Assembly (NCBI GenBank): GCA_958298945.1 | Contig: OY282608.1 | Coordinates: forward strand, 21,429,933-21,493,932 | DNA: 64,000 bases | DNA from: Atherix ibis | Lineage: Eukaryota; Arthropoda; Insecta; Diptera; Athericidae | Direction of reading: 5' to 3' | Shown: piece by piece, positions 26,001-40,203 of the stretch | Position numbering within the stretch: position 1 is the first letter of the stretch | Layout of the letters: every line of letters starts with the position of its first letter | Made by a program: the position numbers and the translations under genes | Notes under the pieces: generated by a model | Database searches by the model: none | The model's input: the letters and a program-made list of their open reading frames with translations, nothing else | What the model was told of the DNA's origin: nothing

Positions 26001-29000
26001 CAACAAACTAAGTAACCAACAAGCCTACAAACCAACAAACCAACAAACCAACATGCCAACAAACCAACAAACTAAGTAACCAACAAGCCAACAAACCAAC
26101 AAACCAACAAGCCAACAAACCAACAAACCAACAAACCAACAAACCAACAAGCCAACAATCCAACAAGCCAACAAACCAACTAACCGACAAGCCAACAAGC
26201 CAACAAACCAACAAACCAAAAAACCAACAAACCAACAAACCAACAAGCCAACAAGCCAACAAACCAACAAACCAACAAACCAACAAGCCAACAAACCAAC
26301 AAGCCAAAAAACCAACAAACCAACAAACCAACAATCCAACAAACCAACAAACCAACAAACCAAGTAACTAAAAAGCCAACAAGCTAACAAACCAACAAGC
26401 CAACAAACCAACAAACCAACAAGCCAACAAGCCAACAAACCAACAAACCAACAAGCCAACAATCCAACAAGCCAACAAACCAACAAGCCAACAAACTCAC
26501 AAACCAACAAGCCAATAAACCAACAAACCAGCAAGCAAACAAACCAATAAACCAACAAAACAAGTAACCAACCAACCAACAAACCATCAAACGAACAAAG
26601 CAACAAACCAACAAGCCAACAAACCAACAAGCCAACAAACCAACAAACCAACAAACCAACATGCCAACAAACCAACAAACTAAGTAACCAACAAGCCTAC
26701 AAACCAACAAAACAAACAAACCAACATGCCAACAAACCAACAAACTAAGTAACCAACAAGCCAACAAACCAACAAACCAACAAGCCAACAAGCCAACAAA
26801 CCAACAAACCAACAAACCAACAAGCCAACAATCCAACAAGCCAACAAACCAACAAACCAACAAGCCAACAAGCCAACAAACCAACAAACCAACAAGCCAA
26901 CAATCCAACAAGCCAACAAAACAAACAAGCCAACAAACCAACAAACCAACAAACCAACAAACCAACAAGCCAACAAGCCAACAAACCAACAAACCAACAA
27001 AGCAACAAGCCAACAAACCAACAAGCCAACAAACCAACAAACCAACAAACCAAGTAACCAAAAAGCCAACAAACTAACAAACCAACAAGCCAACAAGCCA
27101 ACAAACCAACAAACCAACAAAGCAACAAACCAACAAACCAACAAACCAACAAACCAACAAGCCAACAAGCCAACAAACCAACAAACTACAAACCAACAAA
27201 CGAACTAACCAACAAACCAACAAGCCAACAAGCCAACAAACCAACAAACCAACAAACCAACAAACCAACAAACTAAGTAACCAACAAGCCAACAAACAAA
27301 CAAACCAACAAGCCAACAAGCCAACAAGCCAACAAACCAACAAGCCAACAAACCAACAAACCAACAAACCAAAAAACCAACAAACCAACAAACCAACAAA
27401 CCAACAAACCAACAAACCAACAAACCAACAAACCAACAAGCCAACAAGCCAACAAACCAACAAACCAACAAACCAACAAGCCAACAAGCCAAAAAGCCAA
27501 CAAAACAACAAACCAACAAACCAAGTAACCAAAAAGCAAACAAACTAACAAACCAACAAGCCAACAAGCCAACAAACCAATAACCCAACAAAGCAACAAG
27601 CCAACAAGCCAACAAACCAACAAACCAACAAAGCAACAAGCCAACAAACCAACAAGCCAACAAACCAACAAACCAACAAACCAACAAGCCAACAAACCAA
27701 CAAACCAACAAGCCAACAAACCAACCAACCAACAAACCAACAAGCCAACAAACCAACAAACCAACAAACTAAAAAACCAACAAACCAACAAACCAACAAA
27801 CCAACAAACCAACAAACCAACAAGCCAACAAGCCAACAAACCAACAAACCAACAAACCAACAAGCCAACAAACCAAAAAGCCAACAAAACAACAAACCAA
27901 CAAACCAAGTAACCAAAAAGCAAACAAACTAACAAACCAACAAGCCAACAAGCCAACAAACCAATAACCCAACAAAGCAACAAGCCAACAAGCCAACAAA
28001 CCAACAAACCAACAAGCCAACAAACCAACAAACCAACAAGCCAACAAGCCAACAAACCAACAAACCAACAAACCAACAAGCCAACAAACCAACAAACCAA
28101 CAAGCCAACAAACCAACCAACCAACAAACCAACAAGCCAACAAACCAACAAACCAACAAACTAAAAAACCAACAAAGCAGCAAACCAACAAACCAACAAA
28201 CCAACAAACCAACAAGCCAACAAGCAAACAAACCAACAAACCAACAAACCAACAAGCCAACAAACCAACAAGCCAACAAACCAACAAACCAACAAACCAA
28301 GTAACCAAAAAACCAACAAACTAACAAACCAACAAGCCAACAAACCAACAAGCCAACAAGCCAACAAACCAACAAACCGACAAAGCAACAAACCAAAAAA
28401 CCAACAAACCAAAAAACCAACAAACCAACAAACCATCAAACAAACAAAGCAACAAGCCAACAAGCCAACAAACCAACAAACCAACAAGCCAACAAACCAA
28501 CAAACCAAGAAGCCAACAAGCCAACAAACCAACAAACCAACAAACCAACAAGCCAACAAACCAACAAACCAACAAGCCAACAAACCAACAAACCAACAAA
28601 CCAACAAACCAACAAGCCAACAAGCCAACAAACCAACAAACGAACAAACCAACAAACCAACAAACCAACAAGCCAACAAACCAACAAACCAACAAACCAA
28701 CATGCCAACAAACCAACAAACTAAGTAACCAACAAGCCAACAAACCAACCAACCAACAAGCCAACAAGCCAACAAACGAACAAACCAACAAACCAACAAA
28801 CCAACAAACCAAGTAACCAACAAACCAACAAACCATCAAAAGAACAAAGCAACAAACCAACAAACCAACAAACCAACAAGCCAAGACCAACAAAACAACA
28901 AACCAAGTAACCAAAAAGCCAACAAACTAACAAACCAACAAGCTAACAAACCAACAAACCAACAAACCAACAAGCCAACAAACCAACAAACAAACAAACC

Positions 29001-29760
29001 AACATACCAACAAACCAACAAACCAACAAACCAACAAACCAAAAAACCAACAAACCAACAAGCCAACAAGCTAACAAACCAACAAACTACAAACCAACAA
29101 ACGAACTAACCAGCAAACCAACAAGCCAACAAGCCAACAAACCAACGAACCAACAAACCAAAAAACTAAGTAACCAACAAGCCAACAAACAAACAAACCA
29201 ACAAGCCAACAAGCCAACAAGCCAACAAACCAACAAGCGAACAAACCAACAAACCAACAAACCAAAAAACCAACAAACCAACAAACCAACAAACCAACAA
29301 ACGAACAAACCAACAAACCAACAAACCAACAAGCCAACAAGCCAACAAACCAACAAACCAACAAACCAAGAAGCCAACAAACCAACAAGCAAACAAAACA
29401 ACAAACCAACAAACCAAGTAACCAAAAAGCAAACAAACTAACAAACCAACAAGCCAACAAGCCAACAAACCAATAACCCAACAAAGCAACAAGCCAACAA
29501 GCCAACAAACCAACAAACCGACAAGCCAACAAACCAACAAACCAACAAGCCAACAAGCCAACAAACCAACAAACCAACAAACCAACAAGCCAACAAACCA
29601 ACAAACCAACAAGCCAACAAACCAACAAACCAACAAACCAACAAGCCAACAAACCAACAAACCAACAAGCCAACAAACCAACAAACCAACAAACCAAGTA
29701 ACCAAAAAACCAACAAACTAACAAACCAACAAGCCAACAAACCAACAAGCCAACAAGCCA
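26001..29760. repeat. Array segment with frequent register shifts
   Basis: Five register-changing loci lie within about 2.4 kb: 9-nt units at 26712-26720 and 26921-26929, 7-nt at 27186-27192, 6-nt at 28881-28886 and 7-nt at 29087-29093. From about 27.2 kb the words change to a set (CAAACAAA near CCAACAAG runs, CCAATAAC, CCAACCAA) that is also found near 17.6-18.1, 50.7-51.3 and 53.2-53.9 kb. No gene. Confidence 0.7.
26712..26720. other. Single 9-nt unit ACAAACAAA
   Basis: A +1 register shift with the leading CC replaced by A. A similar 9-nt unit, ACAAACAAG, lies 209 nt on at 26921-26929. Confidence 0.85.
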
Positions 29761-32700
29761 ACAAGCCAACAAACCAACAAACCAACAAAGCAACAAACCA
29801 AAAAACCAATAAACCAAAAAACCAACAAACCAACAAACCATCAAACGAACAAAGCAACAAGCCAACAAGCCAACAAACCAACAAACCAACAAGCCAACAA
29901 ACCAACAAACCAACAAGCCAACAAGCCAACAAACCAACAAACCAACAAACCAACAAGCCAACAAACCAACAAACCAACAAGCCAACAAACCAACAAACCA
30001 ACAAACCAACAAACCAACAAGCAAACAAGCCAACAAACCAACAAACGAACAAGCCAACAAACCAACAAACCAACAAGCCAACAAACCAACAAACCAACAA
30101 ACCAACATGCCAACAAACCAACAAACTAAGTAACCAACAAACCAACAAACCAACAAACCAACAAGCCAACAAGCCAACAAACCAACAAACCAACAAACCA
30201 ACAAACCAACAAACCAAGTAACCAACAAACCAACAAACCATCAAACGAACAAAGCAACAAACCAACAAACCAACAAACCAACGAGCCAACAAACCAACAA
30301 ACAAATAAACCAACAAACCAACAAACAAATAAACCAACAAACCAACAAACCAACAAACCAACAAACCAACAAACCAACAAGCCAAAAAACCAACAAACCA
30401 ACGAACCAACAAGCCAACAAGCCGACAAACCAACAAAGCAACAAACCAATAAGCCAACAAACCAACAAACCAACAAGCCAACAAACCAACAAACAAATAA
30501 ACCAACAAACCAACAAACCAACAAACCAACAAACCAACAAACCAAAAAACCAACAAACCAACAAGCCAACAAGCCAACAAACCAACAAACTAACAAACCA
30601 ACAAACCAACTAACCAACAAACCAACAAACTAAGTAATCAACAAGCCAACAAACCAACAAACCAACAAGCCAACAAGCCAACAAACCAACAAACCAACAA
30701 GCCAACAAACCAACAAACGAACAAACTAACAAACCAACAAACCAACAAACCAACAAACCAACAAGCCAACAAGCCAACAAACCAACAAACCAACAAGCCA
30801 ACAAACCAACAAACCAACAAGCCAACAAGCCAACAAACCAACAAACCAACAAGCCAACAAACCAACAAACCAGCAAACCAACAAGCCAACAAATCAACAA
30901 GTCAAAAAACCAACAAACCAACAAACCAACAAACCAACAAACCAACAAACCAATAACTAAAAAGCCAACAAACTAACAAACCAACAAGCCAACAAGCCAA
31001 CAAGCCAACAAACCAACAAACCAACAAGCCAACAAACCAACAAGCCAACAAACCAACAAACCAACAAGCCAACAAGCCAACAAACCAATAAACCAACAAA
31101 CCAACAAGCCAACAAACCAACAAACCAACAAGCCAACAAACCAACAAACCAACAAGCCAACAAACCAACAAACCAACAAACCAAGTAACCAACAAACCAA
31201 CAAACCAACAAACCAAAAAACCAACAAACCAACGAACCAACAAGCCAACAAGCCAACAAACCAACAAACCAACAAACCAACAAACCAACAAGCCAACAAA
31301 CCAACAAACCAACAAACCAACAAGCCAACAAACCAACAAACAAATAAACCAACAAACCAACAAACCAACAAACCAACAAACCAACAAACCAACAAACCAA
31401 AAAACCAACAAACCAACAAGCCAACAAACAAACAAACCAACAAACCAGCAAGCCAACAAACCAACAAACCAACAAACCAACAAACCAACAAACCAACAAA
31501 CCAACAAGCCAACAAGCCAACAAACCAACAAACCAACAAACCAACAAGCCAACAAACCAACAAGCCAACAAACCAACAAACCAATTAACCAAAAAGCCAA
31601 CAAACTAACTAACCAACAAGCCAACCAACTAACAAGCCAACAAGCCAACAAACCAACAAACCAACAAAGCAACAAATCAAAAAACCAACAAACCAAAAAA
31701 CCAACAAACCAAAAAACCAACAAACCAACAAATCATCAAACGAACAAAGTAACAAGCCAACAAGCCAACAAACCAACAAACCAACAAGCCAACAAACCAA
31801 CAAACCAACAAGCCAACAAGCCAACAAACCAACAAACCAACAAACCAACAAGCCAACAAACCAACAAACCAACAAGCCAACAAACCAACAAACCAACAAA
31901 CCAACAAGCCAACAAACCAACAAACCAACAAAGCAACAAACCAAAAAACCAATAAACCAAAAAACCAACAAACCAACAAACCATCAAACGAACAAAGCAA
32001 CAAGCCAACAAGCCAACAAACCAACAAACCAACAAGCCAACAAACCAACAAACCAACAAGCCAACAAGCCAACAAACCAACAAACCAACAAACCAACAAG
32101 CCAACAAACCAACAAACCAACAAGCCAACAAACCAACAAACCAACAAACCAACAAACCAACAAGCAAACAAGCCAACAAACCAACAAACGAACAAGCCAA
32201 CAAACCAACAAACCAACAAGCCAACAAACCAACAAACCAACAAACCAACATGCCAACAAACCAACAAACTAAGTAACCAACAAGCCAACAAACCAACAAA
32301 CCAACAAGCCAACAAGCCAACAAACCAACAAACCAACAAACCAACAAACCAATAAACCAAGTAACCAACAAACCAACAAACCATCAAACGAACAAAGCAA
32401 CAAACCAACAAACCAACAAACCAACAAGCCAACAAACCAACAAACAAATAAACCAACAAACCAACAAACAAATAAACCAACAAACCAACAAACCAACAAA
32501 CCAACAAACCAACAAGCCAAAAAACCAACAAACCAACGAACCAACAAGCCAACAAACCGACAAACCAACAAAACAACAAACCAACAAGCCAACAAACCAA
32601 CAAACCAACAAGCCAACAAACCAACAAACAAATAAACCAACAAACCAACAAACCAACAAACCAACAAACCAACAAACCAAAAAACCAACAAACCAACAAG

Positions 32701-33204
32701 CCAACAAGCCAACAAACCAACAAACTAACAAACCAACAAACCAACTAACCAACAAACCAACAAACTAAGTAATCAACAAGCCAACAAACCAACAAACCAA
32801 CAAGCCAACAAGCCAAAAAACCAACAAACCAACAAGCCAACAAACCAACAAACCAACAAACTAACAAACCAACAAACCAACAAACCGACAAACCAACAAG
32901 CCAACAAACCAACAAACAAATAAACCAACAAACCAAAAAACCAACAAACCAACAAACCAACAAGCCAACAAACCAACAAACCAACAAACTAACAAACCAA
33001 GTAACCAACAAGCCAACAAACCAACAAACCAACAAGCCAACAAGCCAACAAACCAACAAACCAACAAGCCAACAAACCAACAAACCAACAAACCAACAAA
33101 CGAACAGACCAACAAGCCAACAAACCAACAAACCAACAAACCAACAAGCCAACAAATCAACAAGCCAAAAAACCAACAAACCAACAAACCAACAAACCAA
33201 CAAA
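29761..33204. repeat. Lag-2143 block pair
   Basis: A block starting near 29.77 kb (the GCAACAAA word at 29790) is repeated near 31.92 kb (31933), lag 2143. Reverse translations of 29841-30116 and 31984-32259 are identical over 91 codons, and following segments (30126 on, 32269 on) remain similar with differences. Both blocks contain CCAATAAA, CAAATAAA and CCGACAAA units. The lag is 267 units plus 7 nt and agrees with the 7-nt unit at 30950-30956. No gene. Confidence 0.75.
30950..30956. other. Register-shift family: 7-nt unit CCAATAA before CTAAAAAG
   Basis: This 7-nt unit with CTAAAAAG directly after it occurs at 30950-30956, 33205-33211, 55188-55194 and 56471-56477. It links the blocks near 31-34 kb with those near 55-57 kb. 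Confidence 0.88.
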
Positions 33205-35555
33205 CCAATAACTAAAAAGCCAACAAACTAACAAACCAACAAGCCAACAAGCCAACAAGCCAACAAACCAACAAACCAACAAGCCAACAAACCAACAAGC
33301 CAACAAACCAACAAACCAACAAGCCAACAAGCCAACAAACCAATAAACCAACAAACCAACAAGCCAACAAACCAACAAACGAACAAGCCAACAAACCAAC
33401 AAACCAACAAGCCAACAAACCAACAAACCAACAACCCAAAAAACCAACAAACCAACAAGCCAACAAACCAACAAACTAACAAGCCAACAAGCCAACAAAC
33501 CAACAAACCAACAAACCAACAAGCCAACAAACCAAGAAACCAACAAGCCAACAAACCAACAAACCAACAAACCAACAAACCAACAAACCAACAAACCAAC
33601 AAACCAACAAGCCAACAAACCAACAAACCAACAAGCCAACAAACCAACAAACCAACAAACCAGCAAGCCAACAAACCAACAAACCAACAAACCAACAAAC
33701 CAACAAACCAACAAACCAACAAGCCAACAAGCCAACAAACCAACAAACCAACAAATCAACAAGCCAACAAACCAACAAGCCAACAAACGAACAAACCAAG
33801 TAACCAAAAAGCCAACAAACTAACAAACCAACAAGCCAACCAACCAACAAGCCAACAAGCGAACAAACCAACACACCAACAAAGCAACAAACCAAAAAAC
33901 CAACAAACCAAAAAACCAACAAACCAACAAACCATCAAACGAACAAAGTAACAAGCCAACAAGCCAACAAACCAACAAACCAACAAGCCAACAAACCACC
34001 AAACCAACAAGCCAACAAGCCAACAAACCAACAAACCAACAAACCAACAAGCCAACAAACCAACAAACCAACAAGCCAACAAACCAACAAACCAACAAAC
34101 CAACAAGCCAACAAACCAACAAACCAACAAACCAACAAACCAAAAAACCAACAAACCAACAAACCAGCAAACCAACAAACCAACAAACCAACAAACCAAC
34201 AAGCCAACAAACCAACAAACCAACAAACCAACAAGCCAACAAACCAACAAACCAACAAACCAAGTAACCAAAAAGCCAACAAACTATCAAACCAACAAGC
34301 CAACAAACCAACAAGCCAACAAGCCAACAAACCAACAAACCAGCAAAGCAACAAACCAAAAAACCAACAAACCAAAAAACCAACAAACCAACAAACCAAC
34401 CAGCCAACAAACCAACAAACCAACAAGCCAACAAGCCAACAAACCAACAAACCAACAAACCAACAAACCAACAAGCCAACAAACCAACAAACCAACAAGC
34501 CAACAAACCAACAAACCAACAAACCAACAAACCAACAAGCCAACAAGCCAACAAACCAACAAACGAACAAGCCAACAAACCAACAAACCAACAAGCCAAC
34601 AAACCAACAAACCAACAAACCAACATACCAACAAACCAACAAACTAAGTAACCAACAAGCCAACAAACCAACAAACCAACAAACCAACAAGCCAACAAGC
34701 CAACAAACCAACAAACCAACAAACCAACAAACCAACAAACCAAGTAACCAACAAACCAACAAACCATCAAACGAACAAAGCAACAAACCAACAAACCAAC
34801 AAACCAACAAGCCAACAAACCAACAAACCAACAAACCAAGTAACTAACAAACCAACAAACCAACAAACCAAAAAACCAACAAACCAACGAACCAACAAGC
34901 CAACAAGCCAACAAACCAACAAACCAACAAACCAACAAACCAACAAACCAACAAGCCAACAAACCAACAAACCAACAAACCAACAAGCCAACAAACCAAC
35001 AAACAAATAAACCAACAAACCAACAAACCAACAAACCAACAAACCAACAAACCAACAAACCAACAAACCAAAAAACCAACAAACCAACAAGCCAACAAAC
35101 AAACAAACCAACAAACCAGCAAGCCAACAAACCAACAAACCAACAAACCAACAAACCAACAAACCAACAAACCAACAAGCCAACAAGCCAACAAACCAAC
35201 AAACCAACAAACCAACAAGCCAACAAACCAACAAGCCAACAAACCAACAAACCAATTAACCAAAAAGCCAACAAACTAACTAACCAACAAGCCAACCAAC
35301 CAACAAGCCAACAAGCCAACAAACCAACAAACCAACAAAGCAACAAACCAAAAAACCAATAAACCAAAAAACCAACAAACCAACAAACCATCAAACGAAC
35401 AAAGTAACAAGCCAACAAGCCAACAAACCAACAAACCAACAAGCCAACAAACCAACAAACCAACAAGCCAACAAGCCAACAAACCAACAAACCAACAAAC
35501 CAACAAGCCAACAAACCAACAAACCAACAAGCCAACAAACCAACAAACCAACAAA
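33205..35555. repeat. Array segment before the 4.65-kb duplication
   Basis: This stretch opens with a 7-nt unit (33205-33211) followed by CTAAAAAG, then ordinary units with words of the CCATCAAA/CGAACAAA and CCAAGTAA types near 33.9, 34.3 and 34.7 kb. Parts resemble 55.2-58.4 kb in their word order. The octamer register set here (4 modulo 8) then holds without change until 47.28 kb. No gene. Confidence 0.7.
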
Positions 35556-38500
35556 CCAACAAGCCAACAAACCAACAAACCGACAAACCAAAAAACCAAC
35601 AAAACAACAAACCAACAAACCAACAAACCAACAAACCAACAAACCAACAAACCAACAAGCCAACAAATCAACAAAACAACAAACCAACAAGCCAACAAAC
35701 CAACAAGCCAACAAACTAACAAACCAACAAACCAAGTAACCAAAAGGCCAACAAACTAACAAACCAACAAGCCAACAAACCAACAAGCCAACAAGCCAAC
35801 AAACCAACAAACCAGCAAAGCAACAAACCAAAAAACCAACAAACCAACAAACCATCAAACGAACAAAGCAACAAGCCAACAAGCCAACAAACCAACAAAC
35901 CAACAAGCCAACAAACCAACAAACCAACAAGCCAACAAGCCAACAAACCAACAAACCAACAAACCAACAAGCCAACAAACCAACAAACCAACAAGCCAAC
36001 AAACCAACAAACCAACAAACCAACAAACCAACAAGCCAACAAGCCAACAAACCAACAAACGAACAAGCCAACAAACCAACAAACCAACATGCCAACAAAC
36101 CAACAAACTAAGTAACCAACAAGCCAACAAACCAACAAACCAACAAGCCAACAAGCCAACAAACAAACAAACCAACAAACCAACAAACCAACAAACCAAG
36201 TAACCAACAAACCAACAAACCATCAAACGAACAAAGCAACAAACCAACAAACCAACAAACCAACAAGCCAACAAACCAACAAACAAATAAACCAACAAAC
36301 CAACAAACCAACAAACCAACAAACCAACAAACCAAAAAACCAACAAACCAACGAACCAACAAGCCAACAAGCCAACAAACCAACAAACCAACAAACCAAC
36401 AAACCAACAAACCAACAAACCAACAAACCAACAAGCCAACAAACCAACAAACAAATAAACCAACAAACCAACAAACCAACAAACCAACAAACCAACAAAC
36501 CAAAAAACCAACAAACCAACAAGCCAACAAGCCAACAAACAAACAAACTAACAAACCAACAAACCAACTAGCCAACAAACCAACAAACTAAGTAACCAAC
36601 AAGCCAACAAACCAACAAACCAACAAGCCAACAAGCCAACAAACCAACAAACCAACAAGCCAACAAACCAACAAACCACCAAACTAACAAACCAACAAAC
36701 CAACAAACCGACAAACCAACAAGCCAACAAACCAACAAACAAATAAACCAACAAACCAAAAAACCAACAAACCAACAAACCAACAAGCCAACAAACCAAC
36801 AAACCAACAAACCAACAAACCAACAAACCAAGTAACCAACAAGCCAACAAACCAACAAACCAACAAGTCAACAAACCAACAAACCAACAAGCCAACAAAC
36901 CAACAAACCTACAAACCAACAAACGAACAAACCAACAAGCCAACAAACCAACAAACCAACAAACCAACAAGCCAACAAACCAACAAGCCAAAAAACTAAC
37001 AAACCAACAAACCAACAAACCAACAAACCAACAAACCAAGTAACTAAAAAGCCAACAAACTAACAAACCAACAAGCCAACAAGCCAAAAAACCAACAAAC
37101 CAAGTAACTAAAAAGCCAACAAACTAACAAACTAACAAACCAACAAAGCAACAAACCAAAAAACCAATAAACCAAAAAACCAACAAACCAACAAACCATC
37201 AAACGAACAAAGTAACAAGCCAACAAGCCAACAAACCAACAAACCAACAAGCCAACAAACCAACAAACCAACAAGCCAACAAGCTAACAAACCAACAAAC
37301 CAACAAACCAACAAGCCAACAAACCAACAAACCAACAAGCCAACAAACCAACAAACCAACAAACCAACAAGCCAACAAACCAACAAACCGACAAACCAAA
37401 AAACCAACAAAACAACAAACCAACAAACCAACAAACCAACAAACCAACAAACCAACAAACCAACAAGCCAACAAATCAACAAAACAACAAACCAACAAGC
37501 CAACAAACCAACAAGCCAACAAACTAACAAACCAACAAACCAAGTAACCAAAAAGCCAACAAACTAACAAACCAACAAGCCAACAAACCAACAAGCCAAC
37601 AAGCCAACAAACCAACAAACCAGCAAAGCAACAAACCAAAAAATCAACAAACCAAAAAACCAACAAACCAACAAACCATCAAACGAACAAAGCAACAAGC
37701 CAACAAGCCAACAAACCAACAAACCAACAAGCCAACAAACCAACAAACCAACAAGCCAACAAGCCAACAAACCAACAAACCAACAAACCAACAAGCCAAC
37801 AAACCAACAAACCAACAAGCCAACAAACCAACAAACCAACAAACCAACAAACCAACAAGCCAACAAGCCAACAAACCAACAAACGAACAAGCCAACAAAC
37901 CAACAAACCAACATGCCAACAAACCAACAAACTAAGTAACCAACAAGCCAACAAACCAACAAACCAACAAGCCAACAAGCCAACAAACCAACAAACCAAC
38001 AAACCAACAAACCAACAAACAAAGTAACCAACAAACCAACAAACCATCAAACGAACAAAGCAACAAACCAACAAACCAACAAACCAACAAGCCAACAAAC
38101 CAACAAACAAATAAACCAACAAACCAACAAACCAACAAACCAACAAACCAACAAACCAAAAAACCAACAAACCAACGAACCAACAAGCCAACAAGCCAAC
38201 AAACCAACAAACCAACAAACCAACAAACCAACAAGCCAACAAACCAACAAACCAACAAACCAACAAACCAACAAACCAACAAGCCAACAAACCAACAAAC
38301 AAATAAACCAACAAACCAACAAACCAACAAACCAACAAACCAACAAACCAAAAAACCAACAAACCAACAAGCCAACAAGCCAACAAACAAACAAACTAAG
38401 AAACCAACAAACCAACTAGCCAACAAACCAACAAACTAAGTAACCAACAAGCCAACAAACCAACAAACCAACAAGCCAACAAGCCAACAAACCAACAAAC

Positions 38501-40203
38501 CAACAAGCCAACAAACCAACAAACCACCAAACTAACAAACCAACAAACCAACAAACCGACAAACCAACAAGCCAACAAACCAACAAACAAATAAACCAAC
38601 AAACCAAAAAACCAACAAACCAACAAACCAACAAACCAACAAACCAACAAGCCAACAAACCAACAAACCAACAAACCAACAAACCAAGTAACCAACAAGC
38701 CAACAAACCAACAAACCAACAAGCCAACAAACCAACAAACCAACAAGCCAACAAACCAACAAACCTACAAACCAACAAACGAACAAACCAACAAGCCAAC
38801 AAACCAACAAACCAACAAACCAACAAGCCAACAAACCAACAAGCCAAAAAACTAACAAACCAACAAACCAACAAACCAACAAACCAACAAACCAAGTAAC
38901 TAAAAAGCCAACAAACTAACAAACCAACAAGCCAACAAGCCAACAAGCCAACAAACCAACAAACCAACAAGCCAACAAACCAACAAGCCAACAAACCAAC
39001 AAACCAACAAACCAACAAACCAAGTAACTAAAAAGCCAACAAACTAACAAACCAACAAGCCAACAAACCAACAAGCCAACAAACCAAAAAACCAACAAGC
39101 CAACAAACCAACAAACCAACAAACCAACAAGCCAACAAACCAACAAACCAACAAACCAAAAAACCAACAAACCAACAAGCCAACAAACCAACAAACTAAC
39201 AAGCCAAGAAGCCAACATACCAACAAGCCAACAAACCAACAAACCAACAAGCCAACAAACCAACAAACCAACAAACCAACAAGCCAACAAACCAACAAAC
39301 AAATAAACCAACAAACCAACAAACGAACAAACTAACAAACCAAAAAACCAACAAACCAACGAACCAACAAGCCAACAAGCCAAAAAACCAACAAACCAAC
39401 AAACCAACAAGCCAACAAACCAACAAACCAACAAACCAACAAACCAACAAGCCAACAAACCAATAAAAAAATAAACCAACAAACCAACAAACCAACAAAC
39501 CAACAAGCCAACAAACCAACAAACCAACAAGCCAACAAACCAACAAACCAACAAACCAACAAGCCAACAAACCAACAAACCAACAACCCAAAAAACCAAC
39601 AAACCAACAAGCCAACAAACCAACAAACTAACAAGCCAACAAGCCAACAAACCAACAAACCAACAAACCAACAAGCCAACAAACCAACAAACGAACAAAC
39701 TAACAAACCAAAAAACCAACAAACCAACGAACCAACAAGCCAACAAGCCAAAAAACCAACAAACCAACAAACCAACAAGCCAACAAACCAACAAACCAAC
39801 AAACCAACAAACCAACAAGCCAACAAACCAATAAAAAAATAAACCAACAAACCAACAAACCAACAAACCAACAAGCCAACAAACCAACAAACCAACAAGC
39901 CAACAAACCAACAAACCAACAAACCAACAAGCCAACAAACCAACAAACCAACAACCCAAAAAACCAACAAACCAACAAGCCAACAAACCAACGAACCAAC
40001 AAGCCAACAAGCCAAAAAACCAACAAACCAACAAACCAACAAGCCAACAAACCAACAAACCAACAAACCAACAAACCAACAAGCCAACAAACCAATAAAA
40101 AAATAAACCAACAAACCAACAAACCAACAAACCAACAAGCCAACAAACCAACAAACCAACAAGCCAACAAACCAACAAACCAACAAACCAACAAACCAAC
40201 AAG
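35556..40203. repeat. 4648-nt higher-order unit, copy 1
   Basis: From 35556 to about 39692 this stretch matches 40204-44340 at lag 4648, exactly 581 octamers. All reverse open frames in the two stretches have the same lengths and translations at this offset (35716/40364, 35855/40503, 36108/40756, 37132/41780, 37564/42212, 38396/43044, 39196/43844), and the junction bases I compared directly agree from 35556 and differ at 35555. The last 511 nt (39693-40203) has no counterpart in copy 2 and instead repeats the preceding region with the A-rich marker at 39463, 39831 and 40095. No gene. Confidence 0.85.
39463..39473. repeat. A-rich marker ATAAAAAAATA, seven copies in the right part
   Basis: This distinctive two-unit variant occurs at 39463, 39831, 40095, 44111, 47143, 49045 and 63251, and I see none left of 39 kb. 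Spacings of 368 and 264 nt for the first three are whole octamers. It identifies a block family confined to the right-hand 25 kb. Confidence 0.85.
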